From Pseudomonadota bacterium (GTDB taxonomy: Bacteria; Pseudomonadota; Gammaproteobacteria; Burkholderiales; Burkholderiaceae_B), in the NCBI GenBank assembly GCA_023386765.1, contig JAEWJD010000408.1, positions 1 to 6,481 of the forward strand: a stretch of 6,481 nt of DNA, given 5' to 3'. The translations under genes and the position numbers were made by a program. The notes below the pieces were generated by a model. That model ran no database searches and was not told where the DNA came from. It was given only the letters and a program-made list of their open reading frames with translations. This document shows, in pieces, positions 1 through 6,023 of this stretch. Positions within the stretch are counted from its first letter, which is position 1. Each line of letters starts with the position of its first letter.

Positions 1-1549
1 GTCCGGCAAGAAGGCGGTCCCGGCGCCCGCGCCCGCCCCCGCCCCCGCTGCCAAAAAGGCAGCGCCGCGCGCGGCCAAGGCGGCTGAACCCAAGGCGGCC
101 GTTCCCGCCAAGGCGCCGGCCGCCACCGCACGCCCCAACAAGGGCAAGCCCGCCAGCAAGGCACAGGAAGCGCCCAAGCTGTTCGTGCTCGACACCAACG
201 TGCTGTTGCACGATCCGTCGTCGCTGTTCCGCTTCGAGGAACACGACATCTTCCTGCCCATGATGACGCTGGAAGAGCTCGACCACCAGAAAAAGGGCAT
301 GTCGGAGGTGGCGCGCAACGCGCGTCAGGTCAGCCGCTCGCTGGACGCGCTGGTACAGGACACCACCCAGCTTGACGAAGGCATCCCGCTGAACAAGCTG
401 GGCAACAAGGACGCCACCGGCCGCCTGCGCCTGCAGACGACCGCGATTCACAGCACCCTGCCCTCGGACCTGCCCATGGGCAAGGCCGACAACCAGATCC
501 TGGGCGTGGTGCGGGCGCTGGCCGAGAAATTCCCGCAACGCGAAGTCACGCTGGTGTCCAAGGACATCAACATGCGCCTGAAGGCGCGCGCGCTCGGCCT
601 GGCCGCGGAAGACTACTTCAACGACCAGGTCCTGGAAGACTCCGACCTGCTCTACAGCGGCGTGATGGCGCTGCCCGAGAGCTTCTGGAACCGGCACGGC
701 AAGGATGTCGAGTCCTGGCAGCAAGGCGGCACGACCTTCTACCGTATCCATGGTCCGCTGTGCGCGCAGTTCATGGTCAACCAGTTCGTGTACTTCGAGG
801 GGCAGATGCCGCTCTACGCGCAAGTACGCGAAGTCAGCGGCAAGACGGCTGTGCTGGCGACCCTGCGCGACTACACCCACGGCAAGAACAATGTCTGGGG
901 CATCACGGCGCGCAACCGCGAGCAGAACTTCGCCATGAACCTGCTGATGAACCCGGATTGCGATTTCGTGTCGCTGCTCGGTCAGGCGGGCACCGGCAAG
1001 ACCCTGCTGGCACTGGCCGCCGGCATCACCCAGGTGCTGGAGACCAAGCGCTACACCGAGATCATCATGACGCGCGTGACCGTCCCGGTGGGTGAGGACA
1101 TCGGTTTTCTGCCTGGCACCGAAGAAGAGAAGATGCTGCCCTGGATGGGTGCGCTCGAGGACAACCTCGATGTGCTCAACATGGGCGAAGGCGAAGGCAA
1201 TGCCGACTGGGGCCGCGCTGCCACCATGGAGCTGATCCGTTCGCGCATCAAGGTCAAGTCGCTGAACTTCATGCGTGGCCGTACCTTCCTCAACAAGTAC
1301 CTCATCATCGACGAGGCGCAGAACCTTACGCCCAAGCAGATGAAGACGCTCATCACCCGGGCTGGCCCGGGTACCAAGGTGGTCTGCCTGGGCAACATCG
1401 CCCAGATCGACACACCCTACCTGACCGAGGGCAGTTCGGGCCTGACCTTTGTGGTCGACCGCTTCAAGGGCTGGCCGCATGCCGGCCACGTCACCCTGCA
1501 GCGCGGTGAGCGCTCGCGCCTGGCCGACTACGCCGGCGACGTGCTCTGA
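1..1549 (+). CDS. PhoH-family ATPase with N-terminal PIN domain (5' end outside window)
   Basis: This is a partial gene: the frame is open from base 2 and no start is visible. The GTG at 185 lies inside the PIN domain and is not the start. The first ~57 visible residues are a low-complexity Ala/Pro/Lys tail. The PIN nuclease domain follows, beginning LFVLDTNVLLHDP. Counting from codon 185, its likely acidic metal ligands are D3, E30/E31, D102 and D127. A linker leads to the PhoH P-loop ATPase, with Walker A GQAGTGKT (266-273), Walker B LIIDEAQN (373-380) and a conserved GNIAQID segment (403-409). PIN-PhoH proteins (PhoH2 type, like B. subtilis YlaK) are cytosolic; mycobacterial PhoH2 is an ATP-dependent RNA helicase and RNase, so a role in RNA processing is the likely inference. 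Both domains look intact. A strong terminator follows the stop by 17 bases, so this gene ends its transcript. Confidence 0.93.
   Translation, partial: SGKKAVPAPAPAPAPAAKKAAPRAAKAAEPKAAVPAKAPAATARPNKGKPASKAQEAPKLFVLDTNVLLHDPSSLFRFEEHDIFLPMMTLEELDHQKKGMSEVARNARQVSRSLDALVQDTTQLDEGIPLNKLGNKDATGRLRLQTTAIHSTLPSDLPMGKADNQILGVVRALAEKFPQREVTLVSKDINMRLKARALGLAAEDYFNDQVLEDSDLLYSGVMALPESFWNRHGKDVESWQQGGTTFYRIHGPLCAQFMVNQFVYFEGQMPLYAQVREVSGKTAVLATLRDYTHGKNNVWGITARNREQNFAMNLLMNPDCDFVSLLGQAGTGKTLLALAAGITQVLETKRYTEIIMTRVTVPVGEDIGFLPGTEEEKMLPWMGALEDNLDVLNMGEGEGNADWGRAATMELIRSRIKVKSLNFMRGRTFLNKYLIIDEAQNLTPKQMKTLITRAGPGTKVVCLGNIAQIDTPYLTEGSSGLTFVVDRFKGWPHAGHVTLQRGERSRLADYAGDVL
23..46 (+). repeat. Four tandem GC-rich hexamers encoding Ala-Pro repeats
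   Basis: Two copies of GCGCCC are followed by two copies of GCCCCC, in frame, encoding Ala-Pro four times within the PhoH N-terminal tail. Because the unit is six bases, gain or loss of a copy would change the tail by two residues without a frameshift. Length variation between strains is therefore plausible but not shown here. Confidence 0.75.
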
Positions 1550-1566
1550 ACGTCCTTGCGCCTGTC

Positions 1567-1601
1567 ACGACGGCCCTGCTCCTGCAGGGCCGTCGTTTTT
1601 T
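1567..1601 (+). terminator. Rho-independent terminator of the PIN-PhoH gene
   Basis: A perfect 12-bp stem (ACGACGGCCCTG at 1567-1578 pairing with CAGGGCCGTCGT at 1585-1596) encloses a 6-base loop. A run of six T residues at 1596-1601 follows. The hairpin begins 17 bases after the PhoH stop codon. It separates this gene from the PdxA-like gene, which therefore needs its own promoter in the next ~50 bases. Confidence 0.93.
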
Positions 1602-1624
1602 CCGGTGTAGCATCTGCCTGATTA

Positions 1625-1654
1625 CCTGTCTTCCACCCTAACCCGTCTTCCATC
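1625..1654 (+). repeat. Direct repeat in the leader of the PdxA-like gene
   Basis: Two 13-base units, at 1625-1637 and 1642-1654, share 11 of 13 bases with an identical GTCTTCCA core. They are 17 bases apart start to start, and the second abuts the ATG. The segment is pyrimidine-rich and occupies the place where a Shine-Dalgarno sequence would normally lie. It may be a pair of regulator half-sites, an mRNA feature, or chance. Confidence 0.4.
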
Positions 1655-2629
1655 ATGTTGCCTGTCGGCTTCACCATGGGCGATGCCGCCGGCATCGGCC
1701 CCGAAATCATCGTCAAGGCCTTTGCCCAGGGCCTGCCCGCAGCCGCCATCGTATTCGGCGATGCCGGTGCGCTCAGGCGCGCGGCCCGCCTGCTCGGCGT
1801 GGCCTGCAGCGTGCGCGAGATCGCCTGCCCCGCGCAGGCAGCCTGCACCCCCGGCCAGATCGACGTGATACAGGCCGGCGCCCCACTGCCGGCTGACCTG
1901 CCCCTGGGCCGTCCGGCGGCAGTGGCCGGCCAGGGCGCCTACGACTACCTGTGCCGCGCCATCGATGCGGCACAGGCCGGCGAGATCCGCGCCATCGTCA
2001 CCGCGCCCTTGAGCAAGCACTCGATGCACCTGGCAGGCATCGATCAACCTGGCCATACCGAAATCCTGGCCGAACGATCCGGCACCGAGCATTACGCCAT
2101 GATGCTCGCCAACGACGAACTACGCGTGCTGCTGGTGACCATCCATATCGCCCTGGCAGAGGTGCCTGCCCGCATCACCGCACAAGCCGAGATGCAGGCC
2201 ATCCGCCTGGCCGAGCAGGCCTGCCGCCAGATGGGCGTGGCGCACCCGCGCGTGGCCGTGGCGGGCTTGAACCCGCACGCCGGAGAAGACGGAAAATTCG
2301 GCCGCGAAGACATCGAGATCATTGCGCCGGCAGTGGCCGCAGCCCGGGCCCAGGGCATTGATGCCAGCGGCCCCTGGCCGGGCGATACCATTTTCATGCG
2401 CGCACGACGCGGCGAATTCGATATCGTGGTCGCCCAGTATCACGACCAGGGCCTGATCCCAGTGAAGTATCTCGGCATCGACCACGGTGTGAACGTGACC
2501 GTCGGCCTGCCTTTCGTGCGCACCAGTGTGGATCACGGCACGGCCTTTGACATTGCAGGTCAAGGACTTGCGGATGCCCGCTCGCTGCAGGTGGCCTTTG
2601 ACCTGGCGCTCGCCATGACCCCAGCCTGA
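1655..2629 (+). CDS. pdxA: PdxA-family 4-phosphooxy-acid dehydrogenase (4-hydroxythreonine-4-phosphate dehydrogenase or PdxA2-like)
   Basis: The product is 324 aa, close to E. coli PdxA (329). PdxA oxidises 4-phosphooxy-L-threonine with NAD in the cytosolic DXP-dependent pathway to pyridoxal phosphate. The three divalent-metal ligands are visible: H164 (TIHIAL), H208 (GLNPHAGEDG) and H263 (QYHDQG), matching E. coli H166, H211 and H266. Substrate-binding residues also align: H134-T135 (PGHTE), K271, N280 and R289. Near the N-terminus GDAAGIGPE has Ala where many members have Pro. ATG 1655 is the only likely start, since a TGA lies in frame at 1619 and no ATG, GTG or TTG codon falls between. 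No Shine-Dalgarno sequence is evident. The C-terminal YHDQGLIPVKYLG and DHGTAFDIAG segments recall PdxA2 (4-phospho-D-threonate dehydrogenase) as much as classical PdxA, and the usual surA-pdxA-ksgA neighbours are absent. Family is certain; exact substrate is not. Confidence 0.92.
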   Translation: MLPVGFTMGDAAGIGPEIIVKAFAQGLPAAAIVFGDAGALRRAARLLGVACSVREIACPAQAACTPGQIDVIQAGAPLPADLPLGRPAAVAGQGAYDYLCRAIDAAQAGEIRAIVTAPLSKHSMHLAGIDQPGHTEILAERSGTEHYAMMLANDELRVLLVTIHIALAEVPARITAQAEMQAIRLAEQACRQMGVAHPRVAVAGLNPHAGEDGKFGREDIEIIAPAVAAARAQGIDASGPWPGDTIFMRARRGEFDIVVAQYHDQGLIPVKYLGIDHGVNVTVGLPFVRTSVDHGTAFDIAGQGLADARSLQVAFDLALAMTPA

Positions 2630-2663
2630 CATTGCGCTGACCGGCTTGGCCGGCAGGGCCTCC

Positions 2664-2669
2664 TACAAT
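2664..2669 (+). promoter_or_regulatory. Candidate -10 box for the transporter gene
   Basis: TACAAT matches the sigma-70 -10 consensus at five of six positions. It lies 36 bp before the ATG at 2705, which would give a leader of about 29 bases. No convincing -35 box stands 16-18 bp upstream (the region reads CCGGCT), so the call rests on the -10 alone. If real, the transporter can be transcribed independently of the PdxA-like gene. Confidence 0.4.
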
Positions 2670-2687
2670 ACCGTTCACTTTTTCCGT

Positions 2688-2697
2688 AGACCGGTCT
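2688..2697 (+). repeat. Perfect 10-bp palindrome in the transporter leader
   Basis: AGACCGGTCT is a perfect inverted repeat with no spacer. It lies between the candidate -10 box and the ATG at 2705, where a ribosome-binding site would be expected. A palindrome of this length is common by chance at this GC content; only its position makes it notable. Confidence 0.35.
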
Positions 2698-2704
2698 CTT
2701 GCCC

Positions 2705-3670
2705 ATGTCCCTTCGTTTCCTGCCTGACCGCTTCACCCTGATGCTGATCTTTACCGTCGCCCTGGCCAGCCTGCTGCCGGCGCAGGGCCAGGGGGTGGAG
2801 ATATTCAGCGGGATCACCAACCTGGCCGTGGCGCTGCTGTTCTTTCTGCATGGCGCGCGGCTGTCGCGCGACGCCATTGTCGCCGGCGTGACTCACTGGC
2901 GCCTGCACCTGACGATCTTTTCGGCCACCTTTGTGATGTTCCCGCTGCTGGGCCTGGCGCTGCGCCCGCTGCTCGAACCGCTGGTCACGACCGAGCTGTA
3001 CCTGGGTGTGCTGTTTCTCTGCTGCCTGCCGGCCACCGTGCAATCGGCCATCGCCTTTACCTCGATGGCGCGCGGCAATGTGCCAGCCGCCGTATGCAGC
3101 GCCTCGGCCTCCAGCCTGCTGGGCATCTTCGTGACGCCCTTGCTGGTGGGCCTGGTGCTGGCCAGCGCCGCCTCGTCAGCGCCGATTTCCTTCGATGCGG
3201 TCGGCAAGATCATGTTGCAGCTGCTGCTGCCCTTCGTGCTGGGCCAGGTGTTGCGTCCGTGGCTGGGCGCCTGGGTGCACCGACGCAAGGCGCTGCTCAA
3301 ATGGGTGGACCAGGGTTCGATCCTGCTGGTGGTCTATACGGCCTTCTCAGAGGCCGTCAACGAAGGCCTCTGGCACACCACCCCCATCCCTGCGCTGCTG
3401 GCCCTTCTGCTGGCCTGTGCGCTGCTGCTGGCACTGGCGCTGGCCGGTTCCGAGCTGCTGGGACGGCTGCTGGGTTTCAGCATCGAGGATCGCATCACGC
3501 TGCTGTTCTGCGGATCCAAGAAGAGCCTGGCCAGCGGGATTCCGATGGCCCAGGTGATTTTCGCGGGCCAGGCGGTCGGTGCGATCGTGCTGCCGCTGAT
3601 GCTGTTCCACCAGCTGCAGCTGATGGTATGTGCGGTGCTCGCCACGCGTTACGCGCGCCGCGCCGGCTGA
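2705..3670 (+). CDS. Bile-acid:sodium symporter-like membrane transporter (YfeH/SLC10A7-like family)
   Basis: The 321-aa product is very hydrophobic, with roughly nine to ten membrane helices (about residues 10-27, 34-50, 66-88, 97-117, 123-152, 166-184, 203-222, 228-252 and 284-313) and no cleavable signal peptide. It belongs to the SBF-like (PF13593) branch of the BASS superfamily. Characteristic stretches are LPATVQSAIAFTSMARGN (108-125), the following small-residue-rich helix ending IFVTPLLVG, and FCGSKKSLASGIPMA (268-282). These hold the polar residues of the broken helices in this fold. The protein should sit in the inner membrane and probably carry an organic anion; its substrate cannot be told from sequence. 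I chose ATG 2705 over TTG 2699 because it is the better codon and leaves MSLRFLPDRF in front of helix 1. No Shine-Dalgarno sequence precedes either. It follows the PdxA-like gene by 75 bp and converges on dnaB. Confidence 0.88.
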   Translation: MSLRFLPDRFTLMLIFTVALASLLPAQGQGVEIFSGITNLAVALLFFLHGARLSRDAIVAGVTHWRLHLTIFSATFVMFPLLGLALRPLLEPLVTTELYLGVLFLCCLPATVQSAIAFTSMARGNVPAAVCSASASSLLGIFVTPLLVGLVLASAASSAPISFDAVGKIMLQLLLPFVLGQVLRPWLGAWVHRRKALLKWVDQGSILLVVYTAFSEAVNEGLWHTTPIPALLALLLACALLLALALAGSELLGRLLGFSIEDRITLLFCGSKKSLASGIPMAQVIFAGQAVGAIVLPLMLFHQLQLMVCAVLATRYARRAG

Positions 3671-3695
3671 AATCCGGACGCAGCGCCCGCCGGAC

Positions 3696-5069
3696 TCAGT
3701 ATTGCGGCGACGCCGAAAAGTTCAGGAAGCGCGTGCTCATGCCCTGGAAGGTCAGGCGCACGCTGCCGATGGGGCCGTTACGCTGTTTGCCGATGATGAT
3801 CTCGGCCGTGCCCTTGTCCGGCGAATCGGGGTTGTAGACCTCGTCGCGATAGATGAACAGGATCACGTCGGCGTCCTGTTCAATGGCGCCCGATTCACGC
3901 AAATCGCTCATCACCGGCCGTTTGTTGGGGGGGTGTTCCAGACTGCGGTTGAGCTGCGACAGCGCGATCAGCGGGCAGTTCAACTCCTTGGCCAACCCCT
4001 TGAGCGAGCGACTGATCTCCGAGATTTCCGTGGCCCGGTTCTCGCCCGGAATACTGGCGGACATGAGCTGGATATAGTCGATGATGATCAGGCCAAGCTG
4101 GCCACACTGGCGTGCCAGGCGGCGCGAACGCGCACGCACTTCCATGGCGGAAAGGGCCGGTGTTTCATCGATATAGACCTGTGCGTCCTGCATCAATTGC
4201 ACGGCGTGCGTGACGCGGGGCCAGTCCTCGGCCACCAGCTTGCCGGTACGCATGCGGTGCTGGTCCAGCATCCCAACCGAGCCCAACATACGCATGGCGA
4301 GCTGCACCGCGCCCATTTCCATGGAGAACACCGCCACCGGCAGCCCTTGCTCGATCGCCACGTGCTCGCCGATGTTCATGGAAAAGGAGGTTTTCCCCAT
4401 CGAGGGACGCCCCGCCACGATCACCAGGTCACCCGGCTGCAGCCCGGAAGTCATCTTATCCAGATCGGCAAACCCGGTAGGCACGCCGGTGACATCGGAT
4501 TCCGAATCCCGGTGGTACAGCTCGTCGATACGCTCGACCACCTGCGTGAGCAGCGGCTGGATCTCCTGAAAGCCGCCCGAACTCTTGGCGCCTTCCTGGG
4601 CAATCTTGAAAACCTTGGACTCCGCCTCATCGAGCAGCTGGCGCGCCTCCTTGCCTTGCGGATTAAGCGCAGCCGCCGAGATCTCATCGGCAATCGACAC
4701 CAGCTTGCGCAGGGTGGCACGCTCGGCCACGATTTCCGCGTAGCGGCGGATATTGGCCGCCGAAGGCGTGTTGTGCGCCAGGGCATTCAGATAGGCCAGC
4801 CCACCGACTTCCTCGGATTTCCCGGCGCTGGCGAGCGACTCGTTGACGGTAATCACGTCAGCCGGGCGAGCCAGCGAAATCAGGCGCGCGATGTGCTGCC
4901 AGATCAGGCGGTGGTCGTGGCGATAGAACTCTTCTTCGGTCAGGACGTCGGCAATGCGGTCCCAGGCGCTGTTGTCCAGCAACAGCCCCCCCAGGACCGA
5001 TTGCTCAGCCTCGATCGAGTGCGGCGGTACGCGCAGGTACTCGAGTTGGGAATCGGCGGACGTATTCAT
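3696..5069 (-). CDS. dnaB: Replicative DNA helicase DnaB
   Basis: DnaB is the hexameric, ATP-driven 5'-to-3' helicase that unwinds DNA at the replication fork and recruits primase. The product is 457 aa, a normal length, with no intein. The N-terminal helical domain (about 15-115, PHSIEAEQSVLGGLL) is followed by a linker helix (about 150-185) and the RecA-like motor. Walker A is AGRPSMGKTS (219-228, K226). Catalytic E251 lies in FSMEM, Walker B is LIIIDYIQLM (327-336, D331), the sensor region is ALSQLNRSLE (369-378), and the likely arginine finger R430 lies in GKQRNGPIG. An in-frame GTG 19 codons further upstream would also be open, but ATG 5069 gives the family-typical MNTSADSQLEYLRVPPHS and forms an ATGA overlap with the preceding gene. 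The stop is 25 bp from the stop of the converging transporter gene; no U-tract terminator is evident between them. Confidence 0.97.
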   Translation of the reverse strand: MNTSADSQLEYLRVPPHSIEAEQSVLGGLLLDNSAWDRIADVLTEEEFYRHDHRLIWQHIARLISLARPADVITVNESLASAGKSEEVGGLAYLNALAHNTPSAANIRRYAEIVAERATLRKLVSIADEISAAALNPQGKEARQLLDEAESKVFKIAQEGAKSSGGFQEIQPLLTQVVERIDELYHRDSESDVTGVPTGFADLDKMTSGLQPGDLVIVAGRPSMGKTSFSMNIGEHVAIEQGLPVAVFSMEMGAVQLAMRMLGSVGMLDQHRMRTGKLVAEDWPRVTHAVQLMQDAQVYIDETPALSAMEVRARSRRLARQCGQLGLIIIDYIQLMSASIPGENRATEISEISRSLKGLAKELNCPLIALSQLNRSLEHPPNKRPVMSDLRESGAIEQDADVILFIYRDEVYNPDSPDKGTAEIIIGKQRNGPIGSVRLTFQGMSTRFLNFSASPQY

Positions 5070-5084
5070 TGCAGTACTAACCTC
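5066..5084 (-). promoter_or_regulatory. ATGA stop/start overlap and weak ribosome-binding site of dnaB
   Basis: The TGA of the kinase-like gene (5068-5066) and the ATG of dnaB (5069-5067) share bases as ATGA. The nearest Shine-Dalgarno-like element is GAGG at 5084-5081, inside the upstream coding sequence and 11 bases from the ATG, longer than the usual 5-9. This arrangement points to translational coupling by termination and re-initiation. Confidence 0.75.
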
Positions 5085-5899
5085 AGCGTATCGGTCACCT
5101 GGAAGAAAGCGCGCACATCGCGCCACGGCATCTTGCCGGCCAGGGGTTTGAGCAGACGGGCCACCCCGCAGGTCACGCGCGCCATGCGCTTCAAGGCGCT
5201 GCGCACGGCGGGATCGGGATTGACCTCGAAATAAGTCTCTAAGACCAGTTTACCCATGACGGGCACCAGTTCGGGCGGCATCTTGCTCAAGGACACAACG
5301 GAACTCAGGGTCTGGTAGAGATCATAGGCCTGGGTCAGCGGCAACGACAGCGCCGCGCCGATGTTCTCTTCAAAATCGATGCGCCACAGCAGGGCATCGC
5401 GCATGGTGACGTTGCGCACCTGCGCCCCGCCATGCCAGAACCCGCGCACGTGAAATGCCGCCAGATCGGCAGCCAGCATGCGGATCAGGCGCAAACGCGA
5501 AGCATCATCCGTGCGCCGCAGAAAATATGGCAGGTCCTCGCCGACGTGCTCCAGCACCACCAGCCCCGGCTCCTGCCACCAGACCTCAGGCACCCGGCAA
5601 CCGGCCAGCGCCAGGCGCCGCAGGCGCGCCGCCTCATAATCCAGGCCATTGCGCAACAGTACGCCCGGCCGGGGAAACTCGCCCAATGTGATCTTGCAGG
5701 CGATGGCCAGCAGCAGTGCCCTCACATAGCGCAGCACATAGCTCACGCCGCGCCCGACACCGGGCTTGCGCCGCTTGATCACACAGCGCACCCCATCGAT
5801 GGTGACTTCTTTGACCGATTTCACCTGTGCGGCTTCAGGACCTTGCAACCACTCCCGCAAACCCGGCGGCGCATTATGGTGTAACGGTCTTTGAGTCAC
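5066..5899 (-). CDS. Kinase-like protein of the LPS-kinase/RIO-like fold with variant catalytic loop
   Basis: The 277-aa protein has a protein-kinase-like layout. It has a beta strand with a candidate ATP-binding Lys (GVRCVIKRRKPG, K42), a basic amphipathic stretch (about 52-73), and a helix-C-like segment with E89 (DYEAARLRRLALAG). The hinge is LVVLEHVGEDLPYFL (113-127). The catalytic-loop region is FHVRGFWHGGAQVRN (149-163), the metal-binding segment is WRIDFEEN (172-179, D175), and D193 lies in QAYDLYQ. Where most family members have H-x-D, this reads HGG: G158 replaces the catalytic Asp, while N163 and D175 remain. It could be a variant kinase or a pseudokinase; the substrate is unknown. 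Relatives include Kdo/LPS kinases (WaaP, KdkA, InaA), so a cell-envelope role is possible but unproven. GTG 5899 is preferred because GAGG lies six bases upstream; TTG 5926 and TTG 5914 are poorer. It lies between the rplI terminator and dnaB, overlapping dnaB by four bases. Confidence 0.78.
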   Translation of the reverse strand: MTQRPLHHNAPPGLREWLQGPEAAQVKSVKEVTIDGVRCVIKRRKPGVGRGVSYVLRYVRALLLAIACKITLGEFPRPGVLLRNGLDYEAARLRRLALAGCRVPEVWWQEPGLVVLEHVGEDLPYFLRRTDDASRLRLIRMLAADLAAFHVRGFWHGGAQVRNVTMRDALLWRIDFEENIGAALSLPLTQAYDLYQTLSSVVSLSKMPPELVPVMGKLVLETYFEVNPDPAVRSALKRMARVTCGVARLLKPLAGKMPWRDVRAFFQVTDTLRLVLQ

Positions 5900-5905
5900 G
5901 CAATT

Positions 5906-5909
5906 CCTC
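5906..5909 (-). promoter_or_regulatory. Shine-Dalgarno deciding the GTG start of the kinase-like gene
   Basis: GAGG lies six bases before the GTG at 5899-5897 on the - strand (CGAGGAATTGC then GTG). This is the only well-placed purine-rich element among the candidate starts, so it favours the GTG over the upstream TTG codons. Confidence 0.7.
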
Positions 5910-5950
5910 GACAATTCTGACGGCAATCGCGGCGCGGTGCCGCAGGCTCA

Positions 5951-5956
5951 ACTATA
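5951..5956 (-). promoter_or_regulatory. Candidate -10 box for the kinase-like gene and dnaB
   Basis: On the - strand TATAGT matches the sigma-70 -10 consensus at five of six positions. It lies in the short gap between the rplI terminator and the GTG at 5899, giving a leader of about 45 bases. The hexamer 17 bp upstream is TTTTCT (5979-5974), a poor -35 that runs into the terminator's T-tract. A GC-rich 5-bp hairpin (5929-5943, 5-base loop) lies in the leader just after the expected transcription start. Confidence 0.45.
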
Positions 5957-5975
5957 AGCAATCGCACGCGTTAAG

Positions 5976-6004
5976 AAAAAAGCCGGCACCCGGCCGGCTT
6001 TTTT
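5976..6004 (-). terminator. Rho-independent terminator of the rplI operon, symmetric
   Basis: GCCGGC (5982-5987) and GCCGGC (5993-5998) pair across a 5-base loop. Six A residues on one side and six T residues on the other make a perfect 12-bp inverted repeat with a U-tract in both directions. It begins 19 bases past the rplI stop, so it should end the ribosomal-protein transcript. The symmetry would also stop any + strand transcription. Confidence 0.92.
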
Positions 6005-6023
6005 CAACGCGGATCGCGGGCGA

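Noticed and set aside
185..187. GTG as the start of the PIN-PhoH gene
   Set aside because: The frame stays open to the window edge, and the preceding codons encode residues that belong to the first strand of the PIN domain (LFVLDTN), so the start is upstream of the window.
1608..1613. TAGCAT as a -10 box for the PdxA-like gene
   Set aside because: It is a weak match, and the -35 position falls in the preceding terminator stem without any resemblance to TTGACA. A promoter must exist here, but I cannot place it.
1622..2092. Open frames on the - strand opposite the PdxA-like gene, here and at 2120-2632
   Set aside because: They lie opposite a well-conserved enzyme with all catalytic residues, show no domain of their own, and have the composition expected of antisense shadows in GC-rich DNA.
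2641..2660. Hairpin just after the PdxA-like gene as a terminator
   Set aside because: The pairing CCGG/CCGG is only 4 bp and no T-run follows.
3673..3694. Possible bidirectional terminator between the convergent transporter and dnaB genes
   Set aside because: TCCGG and CCGGA can pair, but the stem is only 5 bp with a 12-base loop, and no T-tract follows on either strand.
3630..5234. A 534-codon open frame on the + strand lying antisense to dnaB
   Set aside because: Its codons are exactly aligned with dnaB codons on the opposite strand. Antisense stops would need TTA, CTA or TCA in dnaB, which are rare at this GC content. The translation is rich in His, Arg and Gln with no recognisable domain, while dnaB is unmistakable.
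5432..5884. A 150-codon open frame on the + strand opposite the kinase-like gene
   Set aside because: It is rich in Gln, His, Pro and Arg and has no motif. The - strand gene has a good ribosome-binding site and recognisable kinase-like segments.
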